From the NCBI GenBank assembly GCA_001725945.1, contig LRMT01000022.1, positions 1 through 64,000 of the forward strand: a stretch of DNA of 64,000 bases. Direction: 5' to 3'. A program made the position numbers and the translations under genes. The DNA is from Cupriavidus sp. UYMMa02A (GTDB lineage: Bacteria; Pseudomonadota; Gammaproteobacteria; Burkholderiales; Burkholderiaceae). Below the pieces are notes generated by a model. The model was not told where the DNA came from, searched no databases, and was given only the letters and a program-made list of their open reading frames with translations. Positions 18,417-27,769 of this stretch are shown here, in pieces. Within the stretch, counting starts at the first letter, position 1. Each line of letters opens with the position of its first letter.

Positions 18417-19921
18417 ATGTTCGAAAAAGTCGCGGCGATGTATCGCTACTTCCTATCGGTCGTTCCATTCCGGCTGACCCCGGCCATTATCTGCACGGTC
18501 GTCCTCGTCACCCTGCTGGTCCTTCCAGCACCCGAGGGACTTAAACCCGAGGCGTGGCATCTGGTCGGCATCTTCCTGACGACGATCCTCGCCATCATTC
18601 TCAAGGTGATGCCAATCGGCGTGATGGCGATGATGGCCATTGTCATCGTCTCGCTCTCGCAGGTGACGGCGAAGTCCTCCAAAGGCGCGATCGCCGACGC
18701 GTTGAGCAGCTTCGACAATCCGCTGATCTGGCTCATCGTCGTCGCGATCCTGATCTCGCGCGGCTTGAAGAAGACCGGATTGGGCAGCCGCATCGGGATG
18801 ATCTTCATTTCCCTGCTGGGCAAGCGCACGGTGGGCATCGGATACGGACTTGCGATCTGCGAACTGGTGCTGGCGCCGTTCACGCCCAGCAACACCGCGC
18901 GCGGCGGCGGTATCGTGCATCCGATCATGAAGTCCATCGCCGGCGCGTTCGACTCGGATCCGGCCAAGGACACCCAGGGCAAGGTCGGCACTTACCTGGC
19001 GCTGGTCAACTATCACGCGAACCCGATCACATCGGCCATGTTCGTGACCGCCACCGCGCCAAATCCGCTGGTCGTCGACTATGTCAACAAGGCCAGTGGC
19101 GGTGCGCTGAATCTTAGCTGGACCACCTGGGCCCTGTGCATGCTGGTACCCGGTCTGCTCTGCCTGCTGCTGATGCCCATGATCATCTACGTGCTGCAAC
19201 CGCCCGAGTTAAAGTCAACGCCCAACGCTGTCGACTACGCGCGCAGTGAACTGGATCGCATGGGCCCGTTAAGCGGCCAGGAGCGCGTGATGATGGGTGT
19301 TTTCGCCGTGATGCTGGTGCTTTGGGCAAACATTCCGGCAATGATTTTCGGCCCCGACTTCACCCTCGACCCGACAGTGGTTGCCTTCCTCGGTCTTTTG
19401 CGTTGATCATCACCGGCACGATCGACTGGGACGATGTGTTGTCGGAGAAAAGCGCCTGGGACACGCTGATCTGGTTTGGCGCTCTCGTCATGCTCGCCGA
19501 GCAACTGAACAAGCTCGGCGTCATCACCTGGTTCGCGTCGGACATGCGCGACGCCATTGAGGCCAGCGGCATGGGCTGGCTAACCACCGCCACGGTGCTC
19601 GTGCTGGCCTTTGTATTTTCCCACTACCTGTTCGCGAGCACCACCGCCCACATCAGCGCCATGATGCTCGCTTTCCTCACAGTGGGTGTGCACCTGATCC
19701 CTCCGCCCTATGTGCCACCGTTCATGCTCATGATGACCGCAGGATCCGCGATCATGATGACGCTGACCCACTACGCGACCGGCACATCTCCAATCATCTT
19801 CGGCAGCGGCTATGTGACGCTGGGACAATGGTGGCGGGCCGGCGCAGTCATGTGTGTGTTCGAACTGATTGTCTTCGCCGTGGTAGGCGGTTTCTGGTGG
19901 AAGGTTCTTGGGTTTTGGTGA
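18417..19921 (+). CDS. DASS family anion:Na+ symporter (CitT/YbhI type), frame break near 19394
   Basis: Inner-membrane transporter for di- or tricarboxylates, about 501 residues. Hydrophobic segments span the length. Family signatures are FDNPLIWLIVVAILISRGLKK, LGKRTVGIGYGLAICELVLAPF with FTPSNTARGGGIVHPI, and near the end HYATGTSPIIFGSGYVTL. The break sits in GGTCTTTTGCG; one more T gives FLGLFALIITGTIDWDDVL and a continuous protein. I chose ATG 18417 (MFEKVAAMY) with GGAG nine bases before; ATG 18402 is an alternative. It is a full-length relative of the gutted transporter at 11994 and could supply the same substrates. Confidence 0.85.
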
Positions 19922-20077
19922 GCTGCCACTCCGCCGGAAACGCTTCGGAGAGAAAGGCGCGTCGGAACACCCTGCCCACGCCGCACACATCAGACGGGAG
20001 CGAGTCATCGCCATGAATTCAAGGTCCTTCGGAAGGGACGTAGGCACGCGTAGTGTCTGGTGCGAAGGAAGCGATTT

Positions 20078-21141
20078 ATGCTGCTGAATCTTCTCCTCCC
20101 CTCCTTTTCGTGCCGATCGCTATTGCGCTCGAGTTCTTCGCAGCCAGCCAACACCTGCTCATCTTTATAGTTTCGGCTGTGGCGATCCTCCCCCTCGCGC
20201 AAAAGATGGGGCACGCCACAGAACAACTGGCGGAACATATGGGAGAAAGCGTTGGCGGACTTCTTAATGCGACATTTGGAAACGCAGCCGAGTTGATCAT
20301 TGCACTGGTTGCGCTGCACGCGGGGCTCCACGAGGTAGTGGAAGCCTCCATTGTAGGCTCCATCGTCGGCAATCTGCTGCTTGTCTTCGGCGCCGCCATG
20401 CTGAGCGGAGGTAGCCGCTATCACGAGCAACAGTTTAATCCACGGGGTGCGCGGTCCCAGGCGACCATGCTCATCCTCTCGACAATTGCGCTGATCCTGC
20501 CCGCTTCGTTCGAAGCGGCGGAAGTCAGCTCCAAAGGTTTGCATCAGCTCAGTGTGTCGATCTCGATAGCGCTGCTTGTCGTCTACGCGCTGTATCTGGT
20601 TTTCTCGCTGCTTACGCACCCGGAGCTGTTCCGTGGCACCAACGTCACGGGACCAGGATGAAGCGGCAGGGCCTCCTTCTTCCATTGGACGCGCCCTCGT
20701 AACGCTGCTGATCGCAACGGCGGGCACCGCCTGGATGAGCGAGATCCTGGTCGGATCCATATCGCCGATGATGCAACAGTACGGGCTCAGCAATATCTTC
20801 GTGGGTGCTTTTGTGGTGGCCATCCTCGGCAATGCTGCCGAGCATGCCACCGCCATTACCGCCGCGTTGAACAACCGCATGGATCTTTCGTTCTCCATCG
20901 CAGTTGGTTCCAGCGTGCAGGTCGCACTATTTGTCGCGCCGGTGTTGGTACTGGCCAGCTTGTTCATTGGCCCGATACCGATGGACCTGGCGTTCCGCCC
21001 TGTCCTTGTCCTGATCGTGATCCTTTCCGTCGTCGTCACTGCCCAGATGGCAAGCGATGGGTACGCGGACTGGTTCAAGGGGGTGCAGTTGCTGGTCGTC
21101 TATTTCACGCTGGCGCTGACGTTCTTTTCCTGCCAAACTGA
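20078..21141 (+). CDS. Ca2+/H+ (cation/proton) antiporter of the CaCA family, three frame breaks
   Basis: Membrane antiporter of the Cax/ChaA group, about 356 residues. Two internally repeated halves carry the ion-binding signatures GLLNATFGNAAELIIAL and FVGAFVVAILGNAAEHATAI, each in a run of hydrophobic helices. The ATG at 20078 has AAGGAAG six bases upstream; one extra C in the following CCCC run joins MLLNLLLP to LLFVPIAIALEFF. A second break is near 20655 in the central loop. The third lies in TTCTTTTCC near the end, where one more T gives the usual ending LTFFFLPN and a stop at 21141. It should export Ca2+ or other cations using the proton gradient. Confidence 0.85.
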
Positions 21142-21354
21142 TTGGCGAATTCGGTGCCCGGCCTCCGACGTCAGCGACATACCCGGAACGGCTATCAAAT
21201 GGTGCATGGCATCCACTGCCATCTACTACAGGGCTGGACCTGGCTCGCACGGATTGGCTGTTGTGACTCACCCGCCCTATATTAGTGTTTGACTCTGGGC
21301 TTCAACGAGTTTGCGGATCTCGTTAGTCAGCTTTGGAAGGACGGAGGAACAAAT

Positions 21355-22034
21355 ATGCCGAATACAGTTCAGGGAGTTGCCAACAGGACTGACAGGCAAA
21401 GCTCGGTCCTGGATGTCGTCGATCGCGTCTCCGAGATGTTGTTTGGCTTGTTCATGGCGCTGACGTTCGTCGGCGCCGTGCACTCGGCCACCGCGGGGCC
21501 GGATGCCGGCCATATCATGCTTCGCACGGCGCTCGGCTGCAACCTGGCTTGGGGGTTGGTCGACGCAATCATGTTCCTGATACGTACTATCGCCGGACGC
21601 GGCATGCGCGCCAAGCTTGCCCAGACCGTGCGGCTGGCATCGGACGGTGCCGCCGGTATTGCCACCATCCGCGACGCACTTCCCCCGACCATGAATGCCA
21701 TCGCCACGGATGCCGACCTGGACCCGCTCCGCGCCCGGCTGGCGTCGGGGGCCTCTCTGTCCGACCGCGTGCGCCTTGACCTTGCGGACTTCCTGGGCGC
21801 CTTGCGCATCTTTTTATTGTTGTCCTGTCGACCTTTCCCGTCGCGTTGCCTTTCGTCGTATTTGATGATCTTCACATGGCGCTGGTGGTCTCCCGCGTGC
21901 TGACGCTGATCATGCTGTTCGGCGGCGGCATGGCACTGGGGCACTACGCGGGCTTCAGTCCCTGGCTGGCCGGCCTCGGCATGACGGCGCTCGGCGTTGC
22001 CGTGACCATGGCCGTGATCGCGCTGGGTGGCTGA
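21355..22034 (+). CDS. VIT1/CCC1-like integral membrane protein, frame break near 21815
   Basis: About 226 residues. Conserved N-terminal segment VDRVSEMLFGLFMALTFVGAV, then RTALGCNLAWGLVDAIMFLI, a polar 70-residue loop and three C-terminal helices ending GMTALGVAVTMAVIALGG. This is the layout of VIT-family (vacuolar iron transporter-like) bacterial proteins. The break falls in ATCTTTTTATTG; one more T gives RIFFIVVLSTFPVALPFVVFDD. ATG 21355 follows GGAGGAAC. The stop is one base before the ATG of a small outer-membrane protein, so the two are made together. Metal transport is a family-based guess. Confidence 0.7.
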
Positions 22035-22035
22035 C

Positions 22036-22683
22036 ATGCGCGCCCATCTTGCCGCCGCCGGGCTCTGCTGCGCAGTCACCTGCGCCCACGCGCAGGTGAC
22101 TGCGGTCACCGCGCCCAACACCCCGCCGGCCGAGGAGGCTCCCGCCTGGAGTTTCCTGCTGTCGGGATACTGGAACATGCCGCGTTCGGACTCGGACTAT
22201 GGCTCCGGCATCTTCACGGCCGACCACAATAGCAAGCTCCATCTTGAAGCCAGAATCAACTACGAGGCACGCCACTCGCAGTCCGCCTTCGTGGGGTGGT
22301 CATTCTCCGGCGGCGAAGTCATCAAGATCAAGGCCACGCCGATCATCGGCTTTGTCACGGGCGGCGCCCATGGGCCCATCCCCGGACTGGAGGCGAGCGT
22401 CGCCATCGGCAAGTTCGACTATTACGTCGAAGCGGAGTATCTGGTCGGGACGGGCGACACATCGCCCTATACCTACACCTGGAGCGAACTGGGCTTTCGC
22501 CCAGTCGAATGGTTGCGACTGGGTTTCGTCGCGCAGCACACGCGCATCTATGGAGGCGACCGCGAGTTCCAGCGTGGCGGGTTCGTGCAAATGACATACA
22601 AGAAGTACACCGGCGGTGTGTACTGGTTCAACCCGACGTCGCCGGAGCAGGTGGTAATCGCTTCGCTTGCCATCGCGTTCTAG
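22036..22683 (+). CDS. Small outer-membrane beta-barrel-like protein
   Basis: Intact, 215 residues, starting one base after the stop of the VIT-like gene. Signal sequence AAAGLCCAVTCAHAQ, then alternating strands: WSFLLSGYWNMPRSDSDYGSG, SKLHLEARINYEARHSQSAFVGWSFSG, KIKATPIIGFVTGG, SVAIGKFDYYVEAEYLVGTG, YTWSELGFRPVEWLRLGFVAQ and a terminal phenylalanine (VIASLAIAF). The pattern fits an eight- to ten-strand barrel. The tight coupling to an inner-membrane VIT-like protein suggests the two act in one envelope process, which has not been described to my knowledge. Confidence 0.7.
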   Translation: MRAHLAAAGLCCAVTCAHAQVTAVTAPNTPPAEEAPAWSFLLSGYWNMPRSDSDYGSGIFTADHNSKLHLEARINYEARHSQSAFVGWSFSGGEVIKIKATPIIGFVTGGAHGPIPGLEASVAIGKFDYYVEAEYLVGTGDTSPYTYTWSELGFRPVEWLRLGFVAQHTRIYGGDREFQRGGFVQMTYKKYTGGVYWFNPTSPEQVVIASLAIAF

Positions 22684-22852
22684 ATTCCCGCGAGAGGCGG
22701 AAGGTAGCCGCATTACTCTCATTGATCTCGCGGCGAAGATTTGGATCATGGATGCCGGGTATGCCTGCTGCCTTCCTTGCCACCCTCTATGCCCGCCGCC
22801 TGTCGGGCGAGACGCTTTACGTCGCCCATATCGGTTAGAGGAGGTGAGCCAA

Positions 22853-23230
22853 ATGACGATTGAGTACTTTGCAGAGAGCAATCCGGGCACACGAACTTTG
22901 CCGCGCTCGCTCGTGACCAAAGCCGGCGACTTTGTGTTCGTATCCGGCCAGGTGGCCAGAGACCACGACGGCAGCATAGTCGCCGGCGGAATAGAAGCCC
23001 AGGCACGTCAGACGTTGAGGAATGTCGCTCATGTACTCGCGCTTGCGGGCTGCACGCTTGACGACGTCGTGAAGACTACTGTCTGGCTTGAAGATGCTCG
23101 CGACTTCGATGAATTCAATCGCGTGTACGAAGAGTTCTTCCGCGCAAACAAGCCGTCACGCTCCACACTAGAGGCGAGGAATATGGTCGGCACCAAGATA
23201 GAAATCGAGGCCGTTGCTTATAAGCCTTAG
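22853..23230 (+). CDS. RidA/YjgF/UK114 family protein
   Basis: Intact, 125 residues. Reactive enamine/imine deaminase-type trimeric fold. Motifs: FVFVSGQVARD, AQARQTLRNVAHVLALAGCTLDDVVKTTVWL in two parts, NRVYEEFF, and the arginine-containing segment STLEARNMVGTKIEIEAVAY. The ATG at 22853 has a strong GAGGAGGTG site. Members of this family either hydrolyse 2-aminoacrylate or act in dedicated catabolic pathways; as a lone gene here its substrate is open. The ending VGTKIEIEAVA is slightly different from canonical RidA, so a pathway-specific paralogue is likely. Confidence 0.85.
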   Translation: MTIEYFAESNPGTRTLPRSLVTKAGDFVFVSGQVARDHDGSIVAGGIEAQARQTLRNVAHVLALAGCTLDDVVKTTVWLEDARDFDEFNRVYEEFFRANKPSRSTLEARNMVGTKIEIEAVAYKP

Positions 23231-23774
23231 CGACTGGTGGAACGCGAGTCATGCGCCGACATTAGAGGCTCACATTCACCTCGAACGCCTGAACTGCGGG
23301 TCGGCTCCAGCCGGATGTCCTCGACCCCGGCCGTCGGTTGCCGGCCATCTACAGCCGCTCGACCAAAGTAGGAAAGGGACAATCGAGCGTCCGCAGTACG
23401 CCTATGACGTGACGCACACAGACGATGCCGCGAGCGCTACCGAACCCGCCCGATCGCCGTTCGCTGCCGGGTGGAGATGACTACCGGTCACCTGAAACAA
23501 GCCTACACTCATCCGATGCGGGAAGAGAAATGATGGCGGCCACAGTGGCAGTCCTGCGTGCGGTGACTGATCGGGCCAGCGAGCAGCACACGCTCCCCCA
23601 GGTGAATGGCTGATGAAGTACTGAGAACGGTCCTCGCCGTCCTTGTGGATCGGGTGGCGGCAACGAGTCGGCTCCTGCCGTCCGGGCCTCCGATCTTAGG
23701 TGTCGCATGCCGACCACCCTCCACCGTTCAGCACTCATGAATCCAATGGCCAAACTCGGCAGACCAAAGCGAGC
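23231..23774. other. Intergenic stretch between convergent genes
   Basis: About 540 bases with no supported gene. It contains CCGGCCATCTACAGCCG at 23341-23357, which recurs exactly at 56916-56932 in another gene-free stretch together with a nearby GGGTCGGCT; it may be a degenerate dispersed repeat. Confidence 0.4.
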
Positions 23775-24461
23775 TCATGCACTACCAAGGTGACGCGTGA
23801 ACCATTGCGTCGCCAGGCGGGCAACCGACTCAAGCGTGCCGGGCTCCTCAAACAAATGCGTGGCGCCGGGCACGATTGCCAGTTCCTTCTGACATGTAAG
23901 CATTGCAAAGGCAAACTCGTTGCGTTCGATGACACAAGTGTCGAATCCGCCAACAATCAGCAATGTCGGCGCGAGCAGCTTTTTCAGGGCATCCGCGCCG
24001 GCCAGATCTACCCTTCCACCGCGCGAGACGATGGCGCCGATGCGGATGGGAGACAGGCTGGCAGCGCGGATCGACGCCGCAGCGCCAATGCTGGCGCCAA
24101 AGTAGCCCAATGGCAACGCCATGTCTGACTGCTGCACTATCCACTCTGTTGCCCGCAAGAGCCGGCCGGCCAGCAAATCGACATCGAATCGGCGGGCCTG
24201 CACGCAGTCCTCCTCGGGCGTAAGCAAGTCCATCAGCAGCGTTCCAATGCCGCTCCGATTGAGCGCGGTGGCCACGAGTTTGTTCCGCGGGCTGTGCCGG
24301 GAACTGCCGCTGCCGTGCGCGAACAATACAAATGCACTTGCGCCTGGCGGAAGCGCGATGATGCCGTGTAGCCCCAGGTTGCCGGCCGGCAGTACAACTT
24401 CTTTTTCGTCTGAGCCAGTTTCCACGCCAGCCTCCCATCGTGTGGCCCTAGCCACCTTCAC
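23775..24461 (-). CDS. Dienelactone-hydrolase-like alpha/beta hydrolase
   Basis: Intact, 228 residues with a GTG start at 24461. Alpha/beta-hydrolase fold: FVLFAHGSGSSRHSPRN (oxyanion region), nucleophile elbow YFGASIGAAAS with Ser in GASIG, ILTTPTLL-type strand as LLAPTLLIVGGFDT carrying the aspartate, and VPGATHLFEEPG with the histidine. The three catalytic residues are therefore all present. No signal sequence, so cytoplasmic. It resembles the hydrolase part of phosphoribosyltransferase/hydrolase fusions but stands alone here, next to sixA on the same strand. Substrate unknown. Confidence 0.8.
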   Translation of the reverse strand: MKVARATRWEAGVETGSDEKEVVLPAGNLGLHGIIALPPGASAFVLFAHGSGSSRHSPRNKLVATALNRSGIGTLLMDLLTPEEDCVQARRFDVDLLAGRLLRATEWIVQQSDMALPLGYFGASIGAAASIRAASLSPIRIGAIVSRGGRVDLAGADALKKLLAPTLLIVGGFDTCVIERNEFAFAMLTCQKELAIVPGATHLFEEPGTLESVARLATQWFTRHLGSA

Positions 24462-24519
24462 CCCACTGTCACTCCACGCTAGCGCAGCAGTCGAGCGCCG
24501 TGGATCGGTCCGGTTCGCT

Positions 24520-25005
24520 CTATGACTTTGGGGTGTCGAGTGTCACCTTGGCTGGAGCAATTGCCCCCACATCGCCCCACGACTTTGTGTCGTAGCGGAA
24601 TTCAACGATTGCGCAAGTCGCCATATCCAGATCGCCGTCCGACAACCCGTTTGCGAGCGCGGTCATCTCGGGATTGTGGCCAAACACCATGGCACAGCCC
24701 AGTTTCTTGTCGAGTGCACGAACCACCGATAGCAGACTCTCAGCGCTGCCGGCGTACAACCTTTCGTCAACGGCGATGTCCTGCGTTGCGTAACCGATCT
24801 CCCTGGCGACGAGTTGCGCGGTCGTCAGTGCACGCAGCGCCGGGCTGGACAGGATCACGTCGGGCTTGACGTTGCGGCCTGCAAGACGCCTGCCCATTTC
24901 GGGCGCCTGGCGCAAGCCGCGCTCGTTCAAAGGGCGATCCCGGTCCGGCAAGCCAGGGGCGTCGCGGCTCGATTTGGCGTGCCGGACGAGAAACAGTAAT
25001 TTCAT
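24520..25005 (-). CDS. sixA: SixA-type phosphohistidine phosphatase
   Basis: Intact, 161 residues from the ATG at 25005. Histidine-phosphatase superfamily: RHAKSS at residues 8-13 with the phospho-accepting histidine, DRPLNERGLRQAPEMGRRL, SSPALRALTTAQLVA, and the second catalytic histidine in MVFGHNPEMTAL. This short form is the SixA branch, which removes phosphate from histidine of Hpt domains or the nitrogen PTS. An upstream in-frame ATG (25029) would add eight residues before the core and is less likely. Downstream, in the same direction, is the alpha/beta hydrolase gene. Confidence 0.82.
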   Translation of the reverse strand: MKLLFLVRHAKSSRDAPGLPDRDRPLNERGLRQAPEMGRRLAGRNVKPDVILSSPALRALTTAQLVAREIGYATQDIAVDERLYAGSAESLLSVVRALDKKLGCAMVFGHNPEMTALANGLSDGDLDMATCAIVEFRYDTKSWGDVGAIAPAKVTLDTPKS

Positions 25006-25149
25006 GATGAAGACGTGGACCGTAGACATTCTGCCCGGGAGGCAGAGTCATGCAACGATGACAACCACTTCAATATTAGGCACGGTGCTTGGAGACGCCA
25101 GAGCGGGCCAAACCACGATTGAAGGGCCTTCTGTCGGGAGCCTCATAGC

Positions 25150-25434
25150 TTGGAAACGTCCGAGCCACCCTCGCTATGCTGCGGGCAGGGAATTGAACTG
25201 GACAAATTCCACACGCCAAATACAGTCAGGTTTGGGCCCATGGACGCGCCGGTGAACACTTTGGGTCTTCGTCGCATCATGTTTGCCGCAGATGACATCA
25301 ATGCTGTCGTTGCGCGGAGCAGGCCCATGGCGCAGAACTCATTGGCCAGATGCAGTACGAGAAATCCTACCGGCTCGCCTATATTCGTGGGCCTGAGGGC
25401 ATCATCGTGTTGCTGCGTTGCGCAATTTGATCAC
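25150..25434 (+). pseudogene. VOC (glyoxalase-like) domain remnant
   Basis: C-terminal half of a vicinal-oxygen-chelate protein: QGIELDKFHTPNT, FGPMDAPVNTLGLRRIMFAA, DDINAVVAR in one frame, then AHGAELIGQMQYEKSYRLAY and IRGPEGIIVLL in the next, with the join near 25320. The N-terminal module is missing and no start with a ribosome site is found. Metal ligands cannot be assessed on this fragment. Confidence 0.6.
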
Positions 25435-25995
25435 GGAGCCAAGATGGACTTGCATGGACCTGGCGTCACGGAAGATCGACTGACTGGCGAAGACCTGTGC
25501 GGACCTGCGCTCTGGCGCCAGAGCCCACCAGTGGCGGGTGGGCCGACGTCAGAGAACGGCCACTCTGAGTCATTCACAGGCCAAGCATCAATGGCCGATG
25601 AGGAGCTGACATCAGCCCCTCACGGCACGTTGGTAATGAAATTCACTGCCTGCCCGGGCGCGGAAAAAGCACTGGACCGACAGTCAGTGATTCGATTGCT
25701 TGGTAAGTAGTTGAAGCTCGCGGCGATACTCCTCCCATGAGCCGCACCGACATTGACTGCCAGCTTGATCTTTTGTGATCAATAGCACGCTCGCCGGCTC
25801 ATTGCACGCCGCTGTATAAAGGACGTAAAAATCCGTTCGATAGCCGCCCTCGGGCGCTCAACCATACTGAGAATCTCGATCAGCAACCTTCGCAGATCGT
25901 CACCACTACTGTTTTCCTCTTCCTTCGACGGGTGAAACGCAACGCTGACGCTGTCGCTGTCGCGAAGAGCGGCTTTCCAACAGAACAGGAATGGT
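25435..25995. other. Gene-poor stretch
   Basis: About 560 bases between the VOC remnant and the 3' end of the Cys-rich secreted protein gene. An 83-codon minus-strand frame (25779-26030) lacks a ribosome site and overlaps the neighbouring gene, so it is not accepted. Nothing else seen. Confidence 0.45.
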
Positions 25996-26515
25996 TCAAT
26001 TGCATGGCGTGCCCGGAAGAGACGCCCCATAGCTTGTTAGCCCATGACAGGTATCGTTGACGGAAATGCCATCCGAGGGTGAGTCTCGGTCGAGCGGAAA
26101 TTTTCCCACCTTAGTGCAACAATAACGAAACTCAGTCGACACGGCTGGGGCACTTTTCACTGCCGAAGGAGCCATGGTGGGTTGCTCCGGCGATGAGAGA
26201 CTCTTCCCCTCTTGCGGAGCCATGGCGGGCTGCACTGGCGTCGGGGCTTTTCTTCACAGAGGGAGCCACGGGAAAGCGCTGAGGCGAGACGTTTCTCGTC
26301 GGCGTGGGAGCCGTGGCGGGTTGCTGAGGCGCCGGTATGTTCTTCGTCGCTGCGGGTGGCGCAATACCCTTATCTTCTGTGGCCGGATCTACACATTGTC
26401 CCTTCTGGCAAATTCGTTCGCCCTTGCACTGCATGTCATGTTCGCAACCAACTGCATTGGCATGCAGCGGGACGACCGCCATCGCTGTGGCGAGAAGAGG
26501 GCCTAGTGGTTTCAT
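25996..26515 (-). CDS. Cys-rich secreted protein with Pro-rich linker, frame break near 26180
   Basis: About 172 residues after joining. A signal sequence (LLATAMAVVPLHANA) precedes a six-cysteine-type module, GCEHDMQCKGERICQKGQCVDP, quoted here in part as CEHDMQCKGERIC and KGQCVD. A long Pro/Ala/Thr-rich linker follows (APPAATKN, APQQPATAPTP). In the next frame the linker ends and a second cysteine module appears: FRYCCTKVGKFPLD, SVNDTCHG and LPGTPC, with stop at 25996. The break lies between 26132 and 26235. Two disulfide-rich ends joined by a flexible linker suggest an extracytoplasmic binding or structural role. I do not recognise a named family. Confidence 0.6.
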
Positions 26516-26894
26516 GGCTTCGCCCCCAAACGGTTGGAATTGTGGGTGAGTCGAGGGGTGGATGCCCCTCCGTATTTTGAATCAAAACCTCGTGAAGTTG
26601 CATAGCGGCACGGCGTTTGGAAGGCTATCGAGAGGTACACAGTCTCATTAAGCGGTTTGCTAGAGTTATCGTATTCGCCTATGAGGCGCCCCCTCATGAC
26701 TGCTGCGCCGGCATGGCAATGACACATGGGTCGTTCAGCCCCCACTTTAGTAGGTCCCATTCTGGGGTTTTCTTAATTGCTGCTCGGCAGTCACAGGTCT
26801 ATGATGGATTTCAAAAAACTTGCCGCCCGCATCTGGTCAAGGTTGCTTGTAATCCAGGCCGCATGCGGAGAGGCTTCCGGTATTTGGGGGTCAA
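26516..26894. other. Intergenic stretch between divergent genes
   Basis: About 380 bases upstream of the Cys-rich secreted gene (minus) and the small hypothetical gene (plus). Locally AT-richer than its surroundings; no gene or clear operator recognised. Confidence 0.45.
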
Positions 26895-27215
26895 ATGAAC
26901 GACGAGGGCTACAAGCCTTGGCGGTGCCGCTGGTTGCGCTTGCACTCGCGGTCTCTGCTAGCTAACGCGCTGATGCTGGCGGAAGTCGAGCTGGAAGCGT
27001 ACCTAAAAGAAAAGCGCACTGCATACCGCGATTACGGCGATTTCACCGAGAATGAAATTGACTTCATTTTTCGACGAGTCTGCCGAGGCATCCAACGGCT
27101 GCCGGCGCCTCACACCTCGCCTGAAGTGTGCGCACGCCGGGCGCGTCAACGTATCCAGGCACTGGGGCGGCGCCTAATGAAAGATGCGACTTGGCTCGAC
27201 GAGCCAGTGCCGTAG
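26895..27215 (+). CDS. Small hypothetical protein
   Basis: 106 residues; the ATG at 26895 follows GGGGGTCAA. Charged helical sequence without membrane segments: LMLAEVELEAYLKEKRTAYR, DYGDFTENEIDFIFRRVCRGI and a basic end (RRARQRIQALGRRLMKD). It ends just before a Tn3 transposase scrap on the other strand, so its 3' end could be a junction product. I do not recognise a family. Confidence 0.4.
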   Translation: MNDEGYKPWRCRWLRLHSRSLLANALMLAEVELEAYLKEKRTAYRDYGDFTENEIDFIFRRVCRGIQRLPAPHTSPEVCARRARQRIQALGRRLMKDATWLDEPVP

Positions 27216-27224
27216 CGCACCAAT

Positions 27225-27500
27225 GATCCACTTCCATCATCAGATCTGCAAACTGGGCTGGGCAGATCGCCTTGAAAAGCAGGTCGCGTGTGCGCCTAGG
27301 TATCCCATCCGTCGGTAGCGCGTCAAATGCAGAGAGGTGCAGTGCGCCATCCCTGCCGATTGTCACGCGGCCGGCTTCGCGAGCCTCCTCCAGCGCTGCG
27401 AGGCCGGCCTTCAGGTTTCCAGTTAATCGATCAAGAAAGGGCTCCGCTGTAACTGGTAGACCTAATAACGATAGGTGTCGGCCTCGCTCGGACCCTCAAT
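27225..27500 (-). mobile_element. Tn3-family transposase (TnpA) remnant
   Basis: A minus-strand frame, open from about 27500, reads FLDRLTGNLKAGLAALEEA, then VTIGRDGALHLSAFDALPTD, RRTRDLLFKAI and FADLMMEVDHW. This succession matches an internal region of Tn3-type transposases, just before the catalytic part. After MMEVDHW the match is lost near 27225. There is no start, catalytic DDE region, resolvase or recognisable 38-bp inverted end, so this is a dead scrap of an old transposon. Confidence 0.55.
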
Positions 27501-27769
27501 CTGACGGCGGAGTCAGCATCTGGTCGCGTTCACGAAAGGATAGACAATGGTTGATCGGCATGCGGCGTCGACGGCAATCGATACTCCTTCCGTATCAATG
27601 CAGACCCAATCAGTATTGGACGCAGCCGGGCAGCCGCCCATACGATGCATGCGAACCGTCGACCGATACGGACGAGGACAGCGCCACCCCAGCGCAGAAG
27701 TCACCTTATTGGTGACCCTGAAGGCACCAAGAATCACCGTCCGCCCTGCCTACTCTACTGAAATCAAGC

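Noticed and set aside
25779..26030. 83-codon minus-strand frame
   Set aside because: No ribosome site, no family features, overlaps the 3' end of the Cys-rich secreted gene.
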